Origin: Hyposmocoma kahamanoa
Lineage: Eukaryota; Arthropoda; Insecta; Lepidoptera; Cosmopterigidae
Length of the DNA stretch: 64,000 nucleotides
NCBI RefSeq assembly: GCF_003589595.1
Contig: NW_020654080.1
Coordinates: forward strand, 1,755,453-1,819,452
Direction of reading: 5' to 3'
Below the pieces are notes generated by a model. The model made no database searches. It was not told where the DNA came from and saw only the letters and a program-made list of their open reading frames with translations. This document shows, in pieces, positions 21,141 through 31,350 of this stretch (positions are counted from its first letter, which is position 1; every line of letters begins with the position of its first letter). The translations under genes and the position numbers were made by a program.

Positions 21141-21500
21141 TTCATTACTTCGCATTACAGTCAGATTATCAAAAATCTATACTCGATGCAATGTGAAACC
21201 TCAACGATCACGTACTGATTTCCGTAAACCCATTGTTATGTTCCCACAGAGAGAATGCACGTGTGCCGCCAGGGCGACAGTTCCGACACACAAATTTGTC
21301 AACCGACCGCTTAACAAATATTTGACGACACATCTTAAATATTGCTTTGAACTACATGCGAGGTATCTTGGGAAAAGGTTTTTAAAATATTTTTACATTA
21401 GTATTTATTTATTGAGTTTTTTTTAAACAGGTACTTAAAAGTAAATCTTTTTAAATATATTTTCGCAAGATTTGTAGCTATCTTACAAAATATTAACATT

Positions 21501-21640
21501 GATAATTAGTAGAAACATTATCAAAAGTTTATTACCTGGATAATTACAAGAAATATTATTAAATACCTGGATAATTAGTAGAAACATTATCAAAAGTTTG
21601 TTACCTGGATAATCGGTAGAAATATTATCGTATAAATAAT
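21501..21640 (+). repeat. Tandem repeat, about four units of 31-38 bp
   Basis: Units start at 21501, 21539, 21570 and 21608, each opening GATAATTAG or a variant and mostly closing with TTACCTG or TACCTG. Units one and three (GATAATTAGTAGAAACATTA onward) are nearly identical; unit two is shortened and unit four is cut off. Confidence 0.8.
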
Positions 21641-21854
21641 AAAAATACTCGCTCAATGCCACCGGGCTGTTATTTACCTTATGCTATAAGCATGCTAATC
21701 TCAAATCAGAAAATTACATGCACCATGAACACTAGGACAAAAACTAACTCTGAAACATGACCCACGGTAGCAGAATTTAGTAATAGCTTAGTTGGTGGTG
21801 TGAACCAAAATATGAAAAGATGGTCTGGCTACGTTAGCTGAGCTAAGTTAGCTT

Positions 21855-21985
21855 AGCTTCCATAAATTACACTGAAACTCACGAGCGAAATAAATCTAGG
21901 ACACAAATATTTCTCCCGGCCCGGGAATCGAACTCAGGACCTCTGCATGATAGTCCAGCATGGTAACCGTTCGGTCACGAAGGCA
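21855..21985 (-). mobile_element. SINE-1 head and partial body
   Basis: The reverse complement starts CTGCCTTCGTGACCGAACGG, contains B box GAGTTCGATTCC, CCGGGCCGGGAG, and the body to about CAGTGTAATTTATGG. The 3' half and tail are missing. Confidence 0.78.
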
Positions 21986-22385
21986 GTTACTATATAGTCC
22001 AAAACTCCGTAAGGAAATACCTGGCACAACAGTGGGATGTGTGCAGTATTGGAACAACTATAACCACTCGCATCTGAGAAAAAAAAGAAAAATTTGCTTA
22101 TACCATCTCCTTTGTCTGACTCACGAAGGCGCCAGCGCTTGTTTCTTATTTGCTTGTGTAAAAGCCGTGACGCGCCCGCTCCACGCTCCGCTTATGCTTA
22201 TGGCGTGAACTGATCAACAGAAAGCTTTTAGCGACGCCTATATTGCCTATCGATTTGGTATTACATTAATGCAGAACACTTGTGATCTCTTATAAAATCC
22301 TGCTTGTTACTTAAAATTATCGAAAAATTATCGCGTACTTGAAAAACTTAAAAAGTATTTGAAAATAATACTTGCTTATACGTGA

Positions 22386-23617
22386 GGCGCACTATAAGTT
22401 TCCGGAATGAATAAGAAAAAAATACTATAAATGGTCAGACTTGAATTTATTGTTTCTCAAAATATTCTCCGTTAGCGTTAATGCACTTTTTTCGTACAAA
22501 TGAACCAATTTTGAAAACATTCATGCCACTCCTCCGTGACAATCTCTGAAACATATTTTTTATACCCTTCGACAGCCTCTTCAGGTGATGAAAATCGTTG
22601 ACAGCGTAACTGGTTCTTAATTTTTGGAAATAAATAAAAGTCACAAGGTGCCAGGTCGGGACTGTACGCGGGATGGCTCATAAGGTCAACGTTGCTCGCC
22701 TTCAAAAATTCATTTTTCTGTCTGACCGTGTGAGAACTGGCATTATCGTGGTGCAAGATGATATGGCGTTTACGGTTAATTTTTACGGAATTTGCCAATA
22801 ACTTCCGGCAAAAAAATGGTCGTGTATCAATCACTATTCACGGTACAACGATTCTTTGAAGCAGATTCTCAAAAAAGAAGCAATCATCCGCTTAGAGGCA
22901 CTTTGCACGCGCGCCACTTTGGTTGGTTTCGGCTCATCTCGAAAAACCCATACACTCGATTGCTGCTTTTTTTTGGGCTCGTCACTATAAATCCATGTTT
23001 CGTCAGCTGTTACTGAGTCCTACACCAAAATTGCCGCCCCTTCGTTGAATCTGGTAAGCATGGCATTGCACCAAGTGACGCGATCCGTTTTTTGAGCCTC
23101 AGCAAATTGTGTAGGATCCACCGAGAGCACAGCTTTTTCACACCCAAATGTTTGTGTAGTATTGATTGTATTTGACTCATGTCTATGCCTAAAGATGCCC
23201 AAATATCATGGTATATCACATGCCTGGCTGTTTTGGTCATGCGGCGCACAGCATCGATGTTTTTGTTGTTCCCATCAGTGGACGGGCGACCATCACGAAA
23301 TTCGTCACTGAGATTTACGCGACCGCGTTTGAATTCTGCAACCGAGCTATAAATAGTCGTCTTGCATGGTGCTTCATCACCAAAAGTAGTTTGAAGCCGA
23401 GCGAATCTCCGCTGAGCTGTTAAATTACACTTAAAGTCGTCGAAAATTGTTTCTAAAAACAATTTCTAAAATGTCGCCACAATGCAAAAACAAGACAGAT
23501 GACAGTCAGATGAAACAATCTGTGTTCTACAGCCAAAGAGTTCCATTTTTAAATGTTGTAATTACTTTTTAAATATTGTTTATGTAAGTCGCCAGTACCG
23601 GAAACTAATAGTGCGCC
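22386..23617 (-). pseudogene. Broken mariner transposon, different lineage
   Basis: About 1232 bp are bounded by 20-bp terminal inverted repeats with one mismatch (22386-22405 GGCGCACTATAAGTTTCCGG; 23598-23617). The minus strand holds a mariner transposase in pieces. The N-terminal half lies at 23010-23462 (DNA-binding region and a CSRWILHN motif in place of the usual WVPHEL-like motif). The first catalytic Asp is in an ADETWIY motif near 23000. The C-terminal part at 22478-22834 carries HHDNASSH and YSPDLAPCDFYLFP, with 34 residues between those two aspartates. The pieces lie in different frames with stops between, so at least two frameshifts have occurred. Protein and TIRs differ from the intact mariner at 56 kb. 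TA target duplication is no longer recognisable. Confidence 0.92.
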
Positions 23618-23693
23618 CTATGTATATTGAATATCGTAAGTCAATATAAACATCTATAACAAAAACACAGAAGAATTTCGACAGCTCGGAAAC

Positions 23694-23820
23694 TTGACAT
23701 GTGGCTCAGTTGGTAAGAGCAATGCTACGGTGCAGCACGGTCGTGAGATCACGTCCCAATGGGTCAAATAAATTTTTCCGTGTTCGATCTTCTTGTGTTA
23801 ATAGTAATTACATACTTATA
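23694..23820 (+). mobile_element. SINE-2-like module, diverged
   Basis: CATGTGGCTCAGTTGGTAAG gives an A-box-like start. The B box is degenerate (GTGAGATCACGTCCCAATGG). TTCCGTGTTCGATCTTCTTG is the SINE-2 3' sequence. Confidence 0.5.
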
Positions 23821-23861
23821 TTTGCTTTTTACATTTATTTGTATGTGAATTTAGGAACTTA

Positions 23862-24081
23862 GTGGCAGTAGAGCTCCTTGTGAAAGAGTTCGTCCAGGGT
23901 ATTACCACCTTACCTATTTCTGCCACCATGCAGTAATATGAGCATTGTTGCGTTCCGATTTTGATGGGTGCTGGTGAAATTATAGGCACATGGAACTCAC
24001 ATCTTTACTATTTAAAGCTATAAATGGCACTAACCACCAGGTGCACAACTTGTCACACACGTCACTTAGTATTATAAAGAA
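23862..24081 (-). repeat. Rpt-A copy
   Basis: GGCAGTAGAGCTCCTTGTGA, GAGTTCGTCCAGGGTATTAC and TAACCACCAGGTGCACAACT match the family on the minus strand. The central GTCACCCTGAGAC segment is reduced. Confidence 0.8.
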
Positions 24082-24099
24082 ATATGAATGACGGCATGG

Positions 24100-24392
24100 A
24101 TCGCACTGTACAATGCACTCGTGCGCGGTATACTTGAATACTGCTCATTGGTATGGTATCTCATTTACAATAGATATTCATATTGATCACTGATGAGTCT
24201 GTTCAGCGTAGATTTCTTGTTATGAGAATTTGTGTTTAATTTAGAAACTCTGGCCTATCGTAGAATTAGATGTGACTTGTGGATATTGCAACAAATACAC
24301 ACATCGAAAATGTATAGGGATCAAACACTGAAAATAAAAAATAATTTAATAAAAAATCATGTCGAGTTCTTAGGTTTTCGCGATTGTTACAC
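24100..24392 (+). pseudogene. Decayed LINE polymerase fragment
   Basis: The conceptual reading gives ALVRGILEYCSLVWYLIYNR, stops, ETLAYRRIRCDLWILQQIHT, then DQTLKIKNNLIKNHVEFLGF and RDCYT before a stop. The EYCSLVW block corresponds to the region after the palm of Jockey-like LINEs. Several stops and a frameshift make it non-functional. It runs straight into a foldback-related palindrome. Confidence 0.7.
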
Positions 24393-24440
24393 ATAGGAAA
24401 TGAAACTACTTTACATATAAATAGTTTCATTTCCTATAAA
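24361..24440 (-). repeat. Foldback relative, collapsed
   Basis: GAGTTCTTAGGTTTTCGCGA and TTGTTACACATAGGAAATGA are the reverse of the 32.9-kb right flank and arm end. Only 16 bp of each arm remain (24393-24408 and 24422-24437), around a 13-base loop. It joins directly to a LINE polymerase fragment. Confidence 0.7.
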
Positions 24441-24444
24441 AAAA

Positions 24445-24822
24445 ATCAATCAGCCTATTGCAGTCCACTGTTGGACATAAGCCTCCCCAAGTGAACGCTA
24501 TAGTGCCCGAACCACTACGCGGGATCTTCTTCAGATCGTCGGTCCATCTTGCAGGTCCTACTTTACGTTTGCCGAGACGTGGTCACCACTTGAGAACCCG
24601 TCTACTCCATCACTCGTCGGTTCTGCGATAGATGTGGCCATCCCACTGCCACTTCAGCTTGCTACATTTCTGGACGATGTCCACAACTTTAGACTTATAA
24701 CTTTGTTCCGGACTTTGTTCCTTAACGAGATACTCAGCATAGACCTTTCCATAGCTCGCAGAGCAACGTGCCGTCTGTGAGCCAGTTTGACAGTCATATT
24801 CCACGTCTCGGCTCTGTAAGTC
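24445..24822 (-). pseudogene. RTE-like LINE 3' end, minus strand
   Basis: The minus strand reads MEYDCQTGSQTARCSASYGK, YKSKVVDIVQKCSKLKWQWD and GHIYRRTDEWWSRRVLKW, then RWTDDLKKIPRSG, ending near PTVDCNRL. KLKWxWxGHIxRRTD and RWTDDL are the C-terminal signatures of RTE/BovB-like reverse transcriptases. Frameshifts and internal deletions are present. The 3' boundary is close to 24445. Confidence 0.78.
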
Positions 24823-24824
24823 AA

Positions 24825-24905
24825 TAAAAGAAATAGGCTTTATTTAACATGTAAAATACGTAAATTTTAAACAAAACAAAAAAAAAGTTCAACTTAAAAT
24901 AGAAA
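24825..24905 (-). mobile_element. Possible LINE 3' end, minus strand
   Basis: TCAATAAAAGAAATAGGCTT, then TATTTAACATG, reads in reverse as an AAATAAAGCC-type 3' end with an A-rich tail. No coding part is present. Confidence 0.35.
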
Positions 24906-25036
24906 AATAAAAAAGAAGCATGTCAAAAGGGTCCATGACTCAGCGTCTGTGGACTATGCTAATTACATAGTCGTCGCTGTTGTACTGCAATAGCCCGTCA
25001 TAAATTGGAACACCACAATTCAAATAATTATGTTCT

Positions 25037-25308
25037 ATACCTATTTCTGCCTCCAAGCAATAATGTCAGCATTACTGTTTTACGGTTTTGAAGGGTATGG
25101 GTGCTGGTGAAATTAAAGGCCCATGGGACTTGTCAACTTATGTCTCAGGGTGACGGTGCAGGGGACGGCGATGGTGCAGCAACAGTGCCCCTCAGATCTT
25201 TTGCGATTTACAGCTCCGAGTGGCACTGCAACTGTTATGGACAGGCCTGTAGCTTACTATCAGGCGCATGAATTGTTCGTCCCGCCACTTCATGTCATTT
25301 AAAAAAAG
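25037..25308 (-). repeat. Rpt-A copy, near full length
   Basis: The minus strand retains GACGGGTGACG-like centre, GTCTCAGGGTGACGGTGCAG, GCACTGCAACTGTTATGGAC and TTGTTCGTCCCGCCACTTCA. The outer tail (SINE-side GGAGCTCTACTGCC block) is lost. Confidence 0.8.
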
Positions 25309-25880
25309 TTACATGTTAAAAAAATCTAAATTTAAATAACTGTAGGCACTTAGTGAATAATATTAGATATAAGCAACAATTAGACAAAGAAAGTAATCAA
25401 TTTGAATATTAAATATGTAATTTAAATAGCATAATACCAAATATACAAACAAGCTACGTCGTAAAGCCAGCGTCCCGAGATTTCTCTGAATGAGGTTTTT
25501 TAATTATTTTTTTAACATCGATGAATTTTTTTTGATAATTTATAATTTAAATTTGTAAATGATCCAGAATAAAATTAATTTTGTGTAAAAAAAAAAAACT
25601 TTAAAAAACACGATTTTCCGTAATCTGCAAAAACGTGCTTGTTCCCTAGACAATTGACGTGTGTATGAGATGCGAATAGTGGACTTGGCTTCAGAAATTT
25701 GAGTAAAATTTGCTTAAGGGTACCTACCAACTCGTTCTGTCCATCGACTTCAGTGTACAGTATTGCCGACTAGTGCATGTCTGTATGTCTGTGGTCGTCG
25801 ACAAACTGTACAGGAATGAACTTAATAAAATAGGGCAAGAACCCTAGCGTCCTCAGGTATGTGCCTATCACCCTAAGTGC

Positions 25881-26861
25881 TATAACATAGGACGTAGCTT
25901 GGGTAGTACATCATAATAATATCATTCATAACTTTACAGTATATTTAATTTCGAAGCTTTGTTCTGGACAAAGCTTTCGTCCAGAACAAAGGACTGTCTG
26001 CATTCAAGGGAAAATGTATTTGTTTAATTATTAGGAATCCTCCATATGATATATCGCCATATCATATTGGTGTTAGGAAATGTTGTTGTTAGGATAATTT
26101 GCGTGTTGTTTTAATTTGTTCAAAGAAAGTAAGAAAGTTTGGTGGAACATGGATAGCTGCAGGACGAGGACTAAGGCAGCTGGGAAGTCAATATTGATGT
26201 TACCCAGTGGACGTCCGATTGGTGCTCAAGCCTGTGTCGTCGTCGTAGCAGCGTGCACGTTGAAGATTGTTTAGTGATGCATTTAGAAAGTTTTAGTAAT
26301 GATGTTTAAAGATTTTGTAGGAGCATTCAGCCAAGCTAGGGTAGCTGAAATAAAGAGTTAGGATTTAGATAGGATACCTAAATAGCGAGGGTTTTAGATG
26401 AAATAAAGTGCCAGGATTCAGATAGGTTACCTAAATAACTAGAATAGGTAACGAATAATTATATTTTGAATTGTTTGATTAGGATGTGGTCATAGTCTGT
26501 TTTGAGATAGGTTTTTGACAGATTAAAGCCATAGCCTCTCAGTGGTTTTGTTCTTCCGAGCAGTGTGTGGCTAGCCGTATCGCTAAAGACTGATCACTTA
26601 TGTATGTTGCCTATCATAGGTAGGGCACTAGCTAAGGATGTTCACCCTTTCAGTTATGAGGAAGAGGGATGTAGTACAGGCAGCTTAGGTCTTGTATTTA
26701 GAACTGTAAGAATAATAGAGTGTTGATGTCAGACAGACATATAGGAGTTCTGGAAAAAGCTTTGAAATTGAAGATACGTATAAAGTTATAATTATGATAT
26801 AATCGTCGTTTATATTTATAAAGTACCTCTCGCTACGCAAGCCCAAGCTACGTCCTATGTT
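25881..26861. mobile_element. Possible inverted-repeat-bounded element
   Basis: TATAACATAGGACGTAGCTT then GGG (25881-25903) reappears as its exact reverse complement at 26838-26860. The ~980-bp interval contains a 13-bp perfect hairpin (25957-25991) and an imperfect ~52-bp tandem duplication (26350-26440). No transposase frame and no target duplication were found, so an element is inferred only from the inverted repeat. Confidence 0.45.
26350..26440 (+). repeat. Imperfect 52-bp tandem duplication
   Basis: AAATAAAGAGTTAGGATTTA, then GATAGGATACCTAAATAG, recurs 52 bases later as AAATAAAGTGCCAGGATTCA, then GATAGGTTACCTAAATAA. Confidence 0.75.
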
Positions 26862-27054
26862 ATACTACCTTGCCCAACGCATTAGCACAGCCATACAAGG
26901 AGGAACGCAGGCAGCATCTTGGGCATCTTGCCGCGGGGACCCAATTTTATTCATAAAATGTATTTTAATCCTAGTTTTAGTTTCTAGTATTTAAGTTTTT
27001 ACTGTAACATACCTGTATGTTTAACTTATTGTCCAATAAAAACCAGTTTTTAAC

Positions 27055-27240
27055 CCACTTCAAAAAAAAGGAGGTTTCAGATTTGTCCGTGAATTGCAGA
27101 TCAAGTTTGAAAATTCTTTTTTTTGTTTCAAAGAGTGCACTCTCGTGGTGGTCCGATTGTTACCAAGTCAGAATCTAAAGATCCATGGAAATCGAGGAAT
27201 ATCCTCAAATTTTACAGGCACGTTAGTGTACTGTAGTCTA
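27055..27240 (+). repeat. Rpt-B variant (B2), first copy
   Basis: It opens AACCCACTTCAAAAAAAAGG like Rpt-B. It then follows a different body: TTTGAAAATTCTTTTTTTTG, GTGCACTCTCGTGGTGGTCC, CCATGGAAATCGAGGAATAT and CTCAAATTTTACAGGCA. A second B2 copy lies at 27.4-27.8 kb. Confidence 0.65.
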
Positions 27241-27424
27241 GGCTCTACTCTATGAGTAGAATCACTGGCTGAATGAATAGTTTTGTAATTAGAATGTTTT
27301 TGAAAATGAAGTGAGAAACGAATGGAGCAGCTTGGAAGATCGAAATGTAACTCAACACTATAAGCATGTAAAAAAGTGCATTAAAGTATATTTTGAAGAT
27401 TATTCCAGCTACGCCTCAGTTACA

Positions 27425-27790
27425 GTACTTACCGATTTCTTCGTCAATTGTGGACTGATTTTGAAAATTCTTTGTTTGTTTGAATCGGTATTATACTCTC
27501 AAGGTGGCCCCTTATGCCGACGATACTGTTCCCGGTTTGTTTAGGCTATCACAAATAAATATTTTCTGCAAACAAAAGTAGACTTTTCATTTGACACAAT
27601 TCATGTAATTAACCTTTAATCAAGAAATCACCGTCACTATGACAACCAGAAAAGAAAATACAAAATATACAAAGGACTCCGTAACAGTTCCATTGTCACC
27701 AAGAAGTCAGAATGTGATGAGGGGATCCCATGGAAATCAAAAAAAGCCGATTAGTCAACTTTTGAGGTTGGGTTTTTCTTTTCAATGAAA
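27425..27790 (+). repeat. Rpt-B variant (B2), second copy, interrupted
   Basis: The left part, 27425-27530, has GACTGATTTTGAAAATTCTT and CTCTCAAGGTGGCCCC. The right part, 27690-27790, has CATTGTCACCAAGAAGTCAG, GGGATCCCATGGAAATC and CAACTTTTGAGGTTGGGTTT. About 150 unrelated bases separate them. The closing CTTTTGAGGTTG is the Rpt-B ending. Confidence 0.6.
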
Positions 27791-28564
27791 ATGTTATAGA
27801 AATATCCTTGTTTACGCATTAATTCAAATAAATGTAAGTTTTTGCTAAATTACAAAGGAAGGATCTTTTTACTTGATGTTTATTTATTTTGCCATAGACT
27901 CAAACTTAAGAGGCACTGCAAATTGCGAGACAAGACAGCGTAGTCGGTAAGTTGCGATGAGTACCAAATAGCAATTTTTGTAACTAATTTATTTTCCATT
28001 GACGAGCTGCAATTTAACAAAGCTACTCTAATTTCTACTGATAACAAACAAATCAACTAGATGGCGCTTATTGCATAATTTTTTATAAACAATGCTGGCT
28101 ATTCTTTTATTTTGTTTAGGATTAGCGCCATCTATTCATGTCAGCAATGGTTAATTAGCAAATTAGTTTGTAACAAACAATACCGACTATAGTCTTTAAT
28201 TATTCTTTATTGTTACCAGATCGCATCACTTCCAATTTTTTAATGCTGTCTGCAATTGTCATAGGAATACAGTTATATTAATGTCTTACTTTGTATTGTT
28301 TATAAATAATGTTGTTAATCTGTTTTCTGTAATCTTTACCATTAGAATAAAAATAAAATACTTTGCTGCTGTCAACTTCTATATAACTTGTGTTTCTACA
28401 AATAATGTTATGAATTATTCATAATTCTGTTAATGCGGTATTTTTGTAATTTAGTATGATTTAAAGTATTGTACTGGCCAGCGTGTAGCGCTAACCGCGG
28501 ACTGCAGGTGGTAAACCGCTATTTGTACAGACTGCAGTGTCTTTCTTTTAGTTTTTATTCAAGT
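27791..28564. other. AT-rich, with a TAGATGGCGCT inverted pair
   Basis: TAGATGGCGCT near 28059 and AGCGCCATCTA near 28125 form an 11-bp inverted repeat ~55 bp apart; nothing else was recognised. Confidence 0.5.
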
Positions 28565-29060
28565 AAATAAGTGGGCATTTGACCTGCATCTCACCTCAAG
28601 TGACGATGAAGCATGCTCACTTAAATAGTGCCTATTCATTTACGCCTTGAAAAGGCCCAAGTTATAGCGTTCGGAGAACAAGTCTGCAGGCAAGGAATTC
28701 CACTTCTTCGCCGTTCGCCATATAAATGTAGAAGCGTAACGCTTCGTGCGAATCTTTGGAATATCCACAACATAGGGGTGGAACCCCAGCCTACGTCTAG
28801 TCCCGCAGATGGAATCCGTGATAATATCCTGTAGAATACCGATAAGTAGGCAACTTTACGGCGGCTCCAAGGCTCTGCAGCTTTGTCTCTACTAAATCAG
28901 CCTCTTGTCACGCTTTTCTAGTGAATCCAGTGTGGCCAGTTGGTATTTAGCAGAACCATCCCATAAGTGGCAGCAGTACCCCTTAATACGATATAATGCT
29001 GCAGCTTGTGGTTTGGAGTATGCAGAGTTGCTAGGAAAAGCTCTTGAGCTGTAAAAGAGT
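28565..29060 (-). mobile_element. LINE-C fragment, minus strand
   Basis: The motifs of the 3-kb and 54-kb copies recur in the same order: CAAGTTATAGCGTTCGG near 28658, CGCCATATAAATGTAGAAGC near 28715, ACATAGGGGTGGAACCCCAG near 28770, and TGGCCAGTTGGTATTTAGCA near 28933. Reading frame is lost through indels. Confidence 0.78.
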
Positions 29061-29835
29061 TTTGAGAGTGTACAATTATTTTAAGGTGACTCTAATATAA
29101 CTTGAGTGTATTTTATTAATTTTTATAGGAAGTGAAAATCTTTGTTTACAGTGTTCTAGAGCAAGAGTAGGGTATTATTTCATATACGTATTCCTCAAAT
29201 AACGAAGAAAACTTGAATAAAATTGTTAAACAAATGCAACCTAAAGTATGGTGAAATAATATTTTAGGTTGTTTCTTCATGTTACTTATTAGAAAACTTG
29301 ATTTGTGTTTTTCAATAGTTCCTACTAGTATTGGATTTATTAATGTTCTATGTTCAATTATTCTCCTCTAAAACATCGAAGAAAATGTGGTATGAAATAT
29401 ATGAGAAGAGAAGTCAAAAATACTAAAGGAATAAGAATTAAAAATGATGTGTTCACACAAAAAATAAGAAAATCGACTCTGTCATTCCCCATTTCCGCAA
29501 CATTAATAAAACCTTATAATTACTACGTTGCACATTCGTAGTAATATTGATTTCGTGTAACGTTATACGGCTATAAGCATTTAAAAAATATGTATTAGTC
29601 GGGCAGACACTCCCCACTATAAATTAGTGTATTTAATTATGAATTTCTTAAGTACGAGATAAAATATATTTGAACAACCTGACTGAGCCTGCCCAGGTCA
29701 TATGTAACGCTAACAATTTTATTTCTTTTATAGTTTGCCTAGAGAAGTTTTGGACAGAGGCTTTCATTTATAATTATAACTTATTTATGTAAACACCCTT
29801 CTTCAGAAAGAAGTAAGAAACTGAGTTTAATCTAT
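29061..29835. other. AT-rich, nothing assigned
   Basis: A 63-codon plus frame at 29350-29541 is lysine-rich and unrecognised. No repeat was found. Confidence 0.5.
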
Positions 29836-30270
29836 GCCCGGCATCGAATATATAACTAGAAATAGAGACGAAATGTTTGAAAACTATTCTGCCAAATCAT
29901 TACGGTGACAACTGCGCTCCGATTGGCCAGCCTGAATTCGAAACAATTGACGGGTGTCGTCAATTGTTTGTCACTTCAAATCGACCAGTTTAGCTTTGCT
30001 ATTTTTCCCACACCACCGAATGGAACAGGCCCCCATTGTTAGAGATACTATCTATATTACAATAAATACAGAATATTTTTGGAATATACGGAGACACACA
30101 GGTCAGTTGTTGGCGCTGTACTCTAATTCTAATTTGCGATTTTAGCGCAAACGAGAATTGATATTTAAAAGTTGATATAAGGCCCTGACGAATATAATCC
30201 ATCCCTGGCAACTCGCCAGGGATGGATTATTTCGCCCCAATTTCTGGTTACATACTCGACGACGCCCGGC
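29836..30270. mobile_element. MITE-like element with ~40-bp TIRs
   Basis: The left TIR, 29836-29874 (GCCCGGCATCGAATATATAA, then CTAGAAATAGAGACGAAAT), and the right TIR, 30228-30270 (reverse complement GTCGAGTATGTAACCAGAAA, then TTGGGGCGAAAT), match at about 30 positions. The ~435-bp interior has no ORF but holds a perfect 16-bp hairpin (30194-30230). A related copy lies at 19.2-19.55 kb. Target duplication was not resolved. Confidence 0.7.
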
Positions 30271-30339
30271 CAAATGTATGTATTTGTTAACATTCACTAA
30301 TCAGATAATTAAACTACTCATAACGTTTTTTTAAATTAC

Positions 30340-30455
30340 TATACAATATGGACTGACGACCTTGCTATAGATGCAAGAATCCGCTGGATGCCAGAAGCTG
30401 GCAGGTCTTTGTGTCGGCCTATGTCCAGCAGTGTACGACTTTCGGCTGAAATAAC
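30340..30455 (+). pseudogene. RTE-like LINE 3'-terminal fragment
   Basis: GAAGCTGGCAGGTCTTTGTG, CGGCCTATGTCCAGCAGTGT and ACTTTCGGCTGAAATAACAA correspond to the last ~100 bases of an RTE-type LINE, whose protein usually ends in a YVQQWTxxG-like motif. This copy is too short and too mutated to translate. Confidence 0.6.
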
Positions 30456-30506
30456 AATGACATGCAGCATGTAATATTATTTGAACACCTATATGTATTT
30501 TTTTCG

Positions 30507-30720
30507 CGAAGCAGTAATATGAGTTCCAGTTTTGTAAGGTAAGGGTGCAGGTGAAATTGCAGGCGCATGGGACTTGGCAATATATGTCTCAGGGTGACGA
30601 GCGCAGTGGCATATTTTTGCGATTTAAGGCGCCGAGTGGCAAATGTTATGAATAGGCGTGTCGCTTACCACCAGGTGCGCGATCTTGTTCGTCCCGTCCC
30701 TTGATATCATAAAAAAAATC
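30507..30720 (-). repeat. Rpt-A copy
   Basis: GAAGCAGTAATATGAGTTCC, TATGTCTCAGGGTGACGAGC and CTTACCACCAGGTGCGCGAT followed by CTTGTTCGTCCCGTCCCTTG match the family in reverse orientation. Confidence 0.8.
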
Positions 30721-30721
30721 G

Positions 30722-30775
30722 TACTTACCATGCTGGTCTGTCACGCACAGGTCCTGGGTTTGATTACGGTGCAAC
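30722..30775 (+). mobile_element. SINE-1 head fragment
   Basis: TTACCATGCTGGTCTGTCAC and GGTCCTGGGTTTGATTACGG match the centre of the tRNA-like head, including a degenerate B box. Body and tail are absent. Confidence 0.5.
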
Positions 30776-31184
30776 TTTATCAAGATGCAGATGTTCTCTC
30801 TGTTCGTCAAATTTATATTCTGCACACTGTACTTCGACAACACTCCAGTATACGTATTGATAATTATATTAGAGTATCCACAGCTAGAAGATCCTATGCA
30901 GTATGTAAGACATATATGGTTAGTACTTCCTTTGCGTCGAGGTTCTATCATTCTAGGAGTGGGAGATTGTACAATTTTATAAATAAAAATTAAATATAGT
31001 AAATTTATGTAAAAACGTAAGCAAAAATAAAATAACCGAGAGAGTACTTGAAATATTAACATAGTTATAAAATGTCTACTAAATCACAGTAAATAAAAAA
31101 AAAACACTAGTAGTTCTGTCAATAACAAATGGAAGTAATCGCAACTGTCTAAGATTATTAGGCAATAAAGTTGGAGATTCTTCC

Positions 31185-31350
31185 CGAACGATTCACAGCC
31201 GAACGGTTATCATGCTCGGCTGTCACGCAGGGGTTCCACATTCGATTCCCGAGACGTGGGAAATATTTGCACGGCCCATTTATTTGTCTCGAGAGTTTGG
31301 GTGTCTATGAGTGTGTATCAGTGGCATCCGCGAAACAGGGTTTATTTTTA
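31185..31350 (+). mobile_element. SINE-1 copy, diverged
   Basis: CAGCCGAACGGTTATCATGC, ATTCGATTCCCGAGACGTGG, TTATTTGTCTCGAGAGTTTG and GGCATCCGCGAAACAGGGTT keep family order. The copy ends before the CTAGTGCGGGGC block. Confidence 0.72.

Noticed and set aside
21061..21426. 121-codon plus-strand ORF
   Set aside because: It begins in the LINE-E 3' UTR and passes through its (TTA)n tail. The remainder has no recognisable motif.
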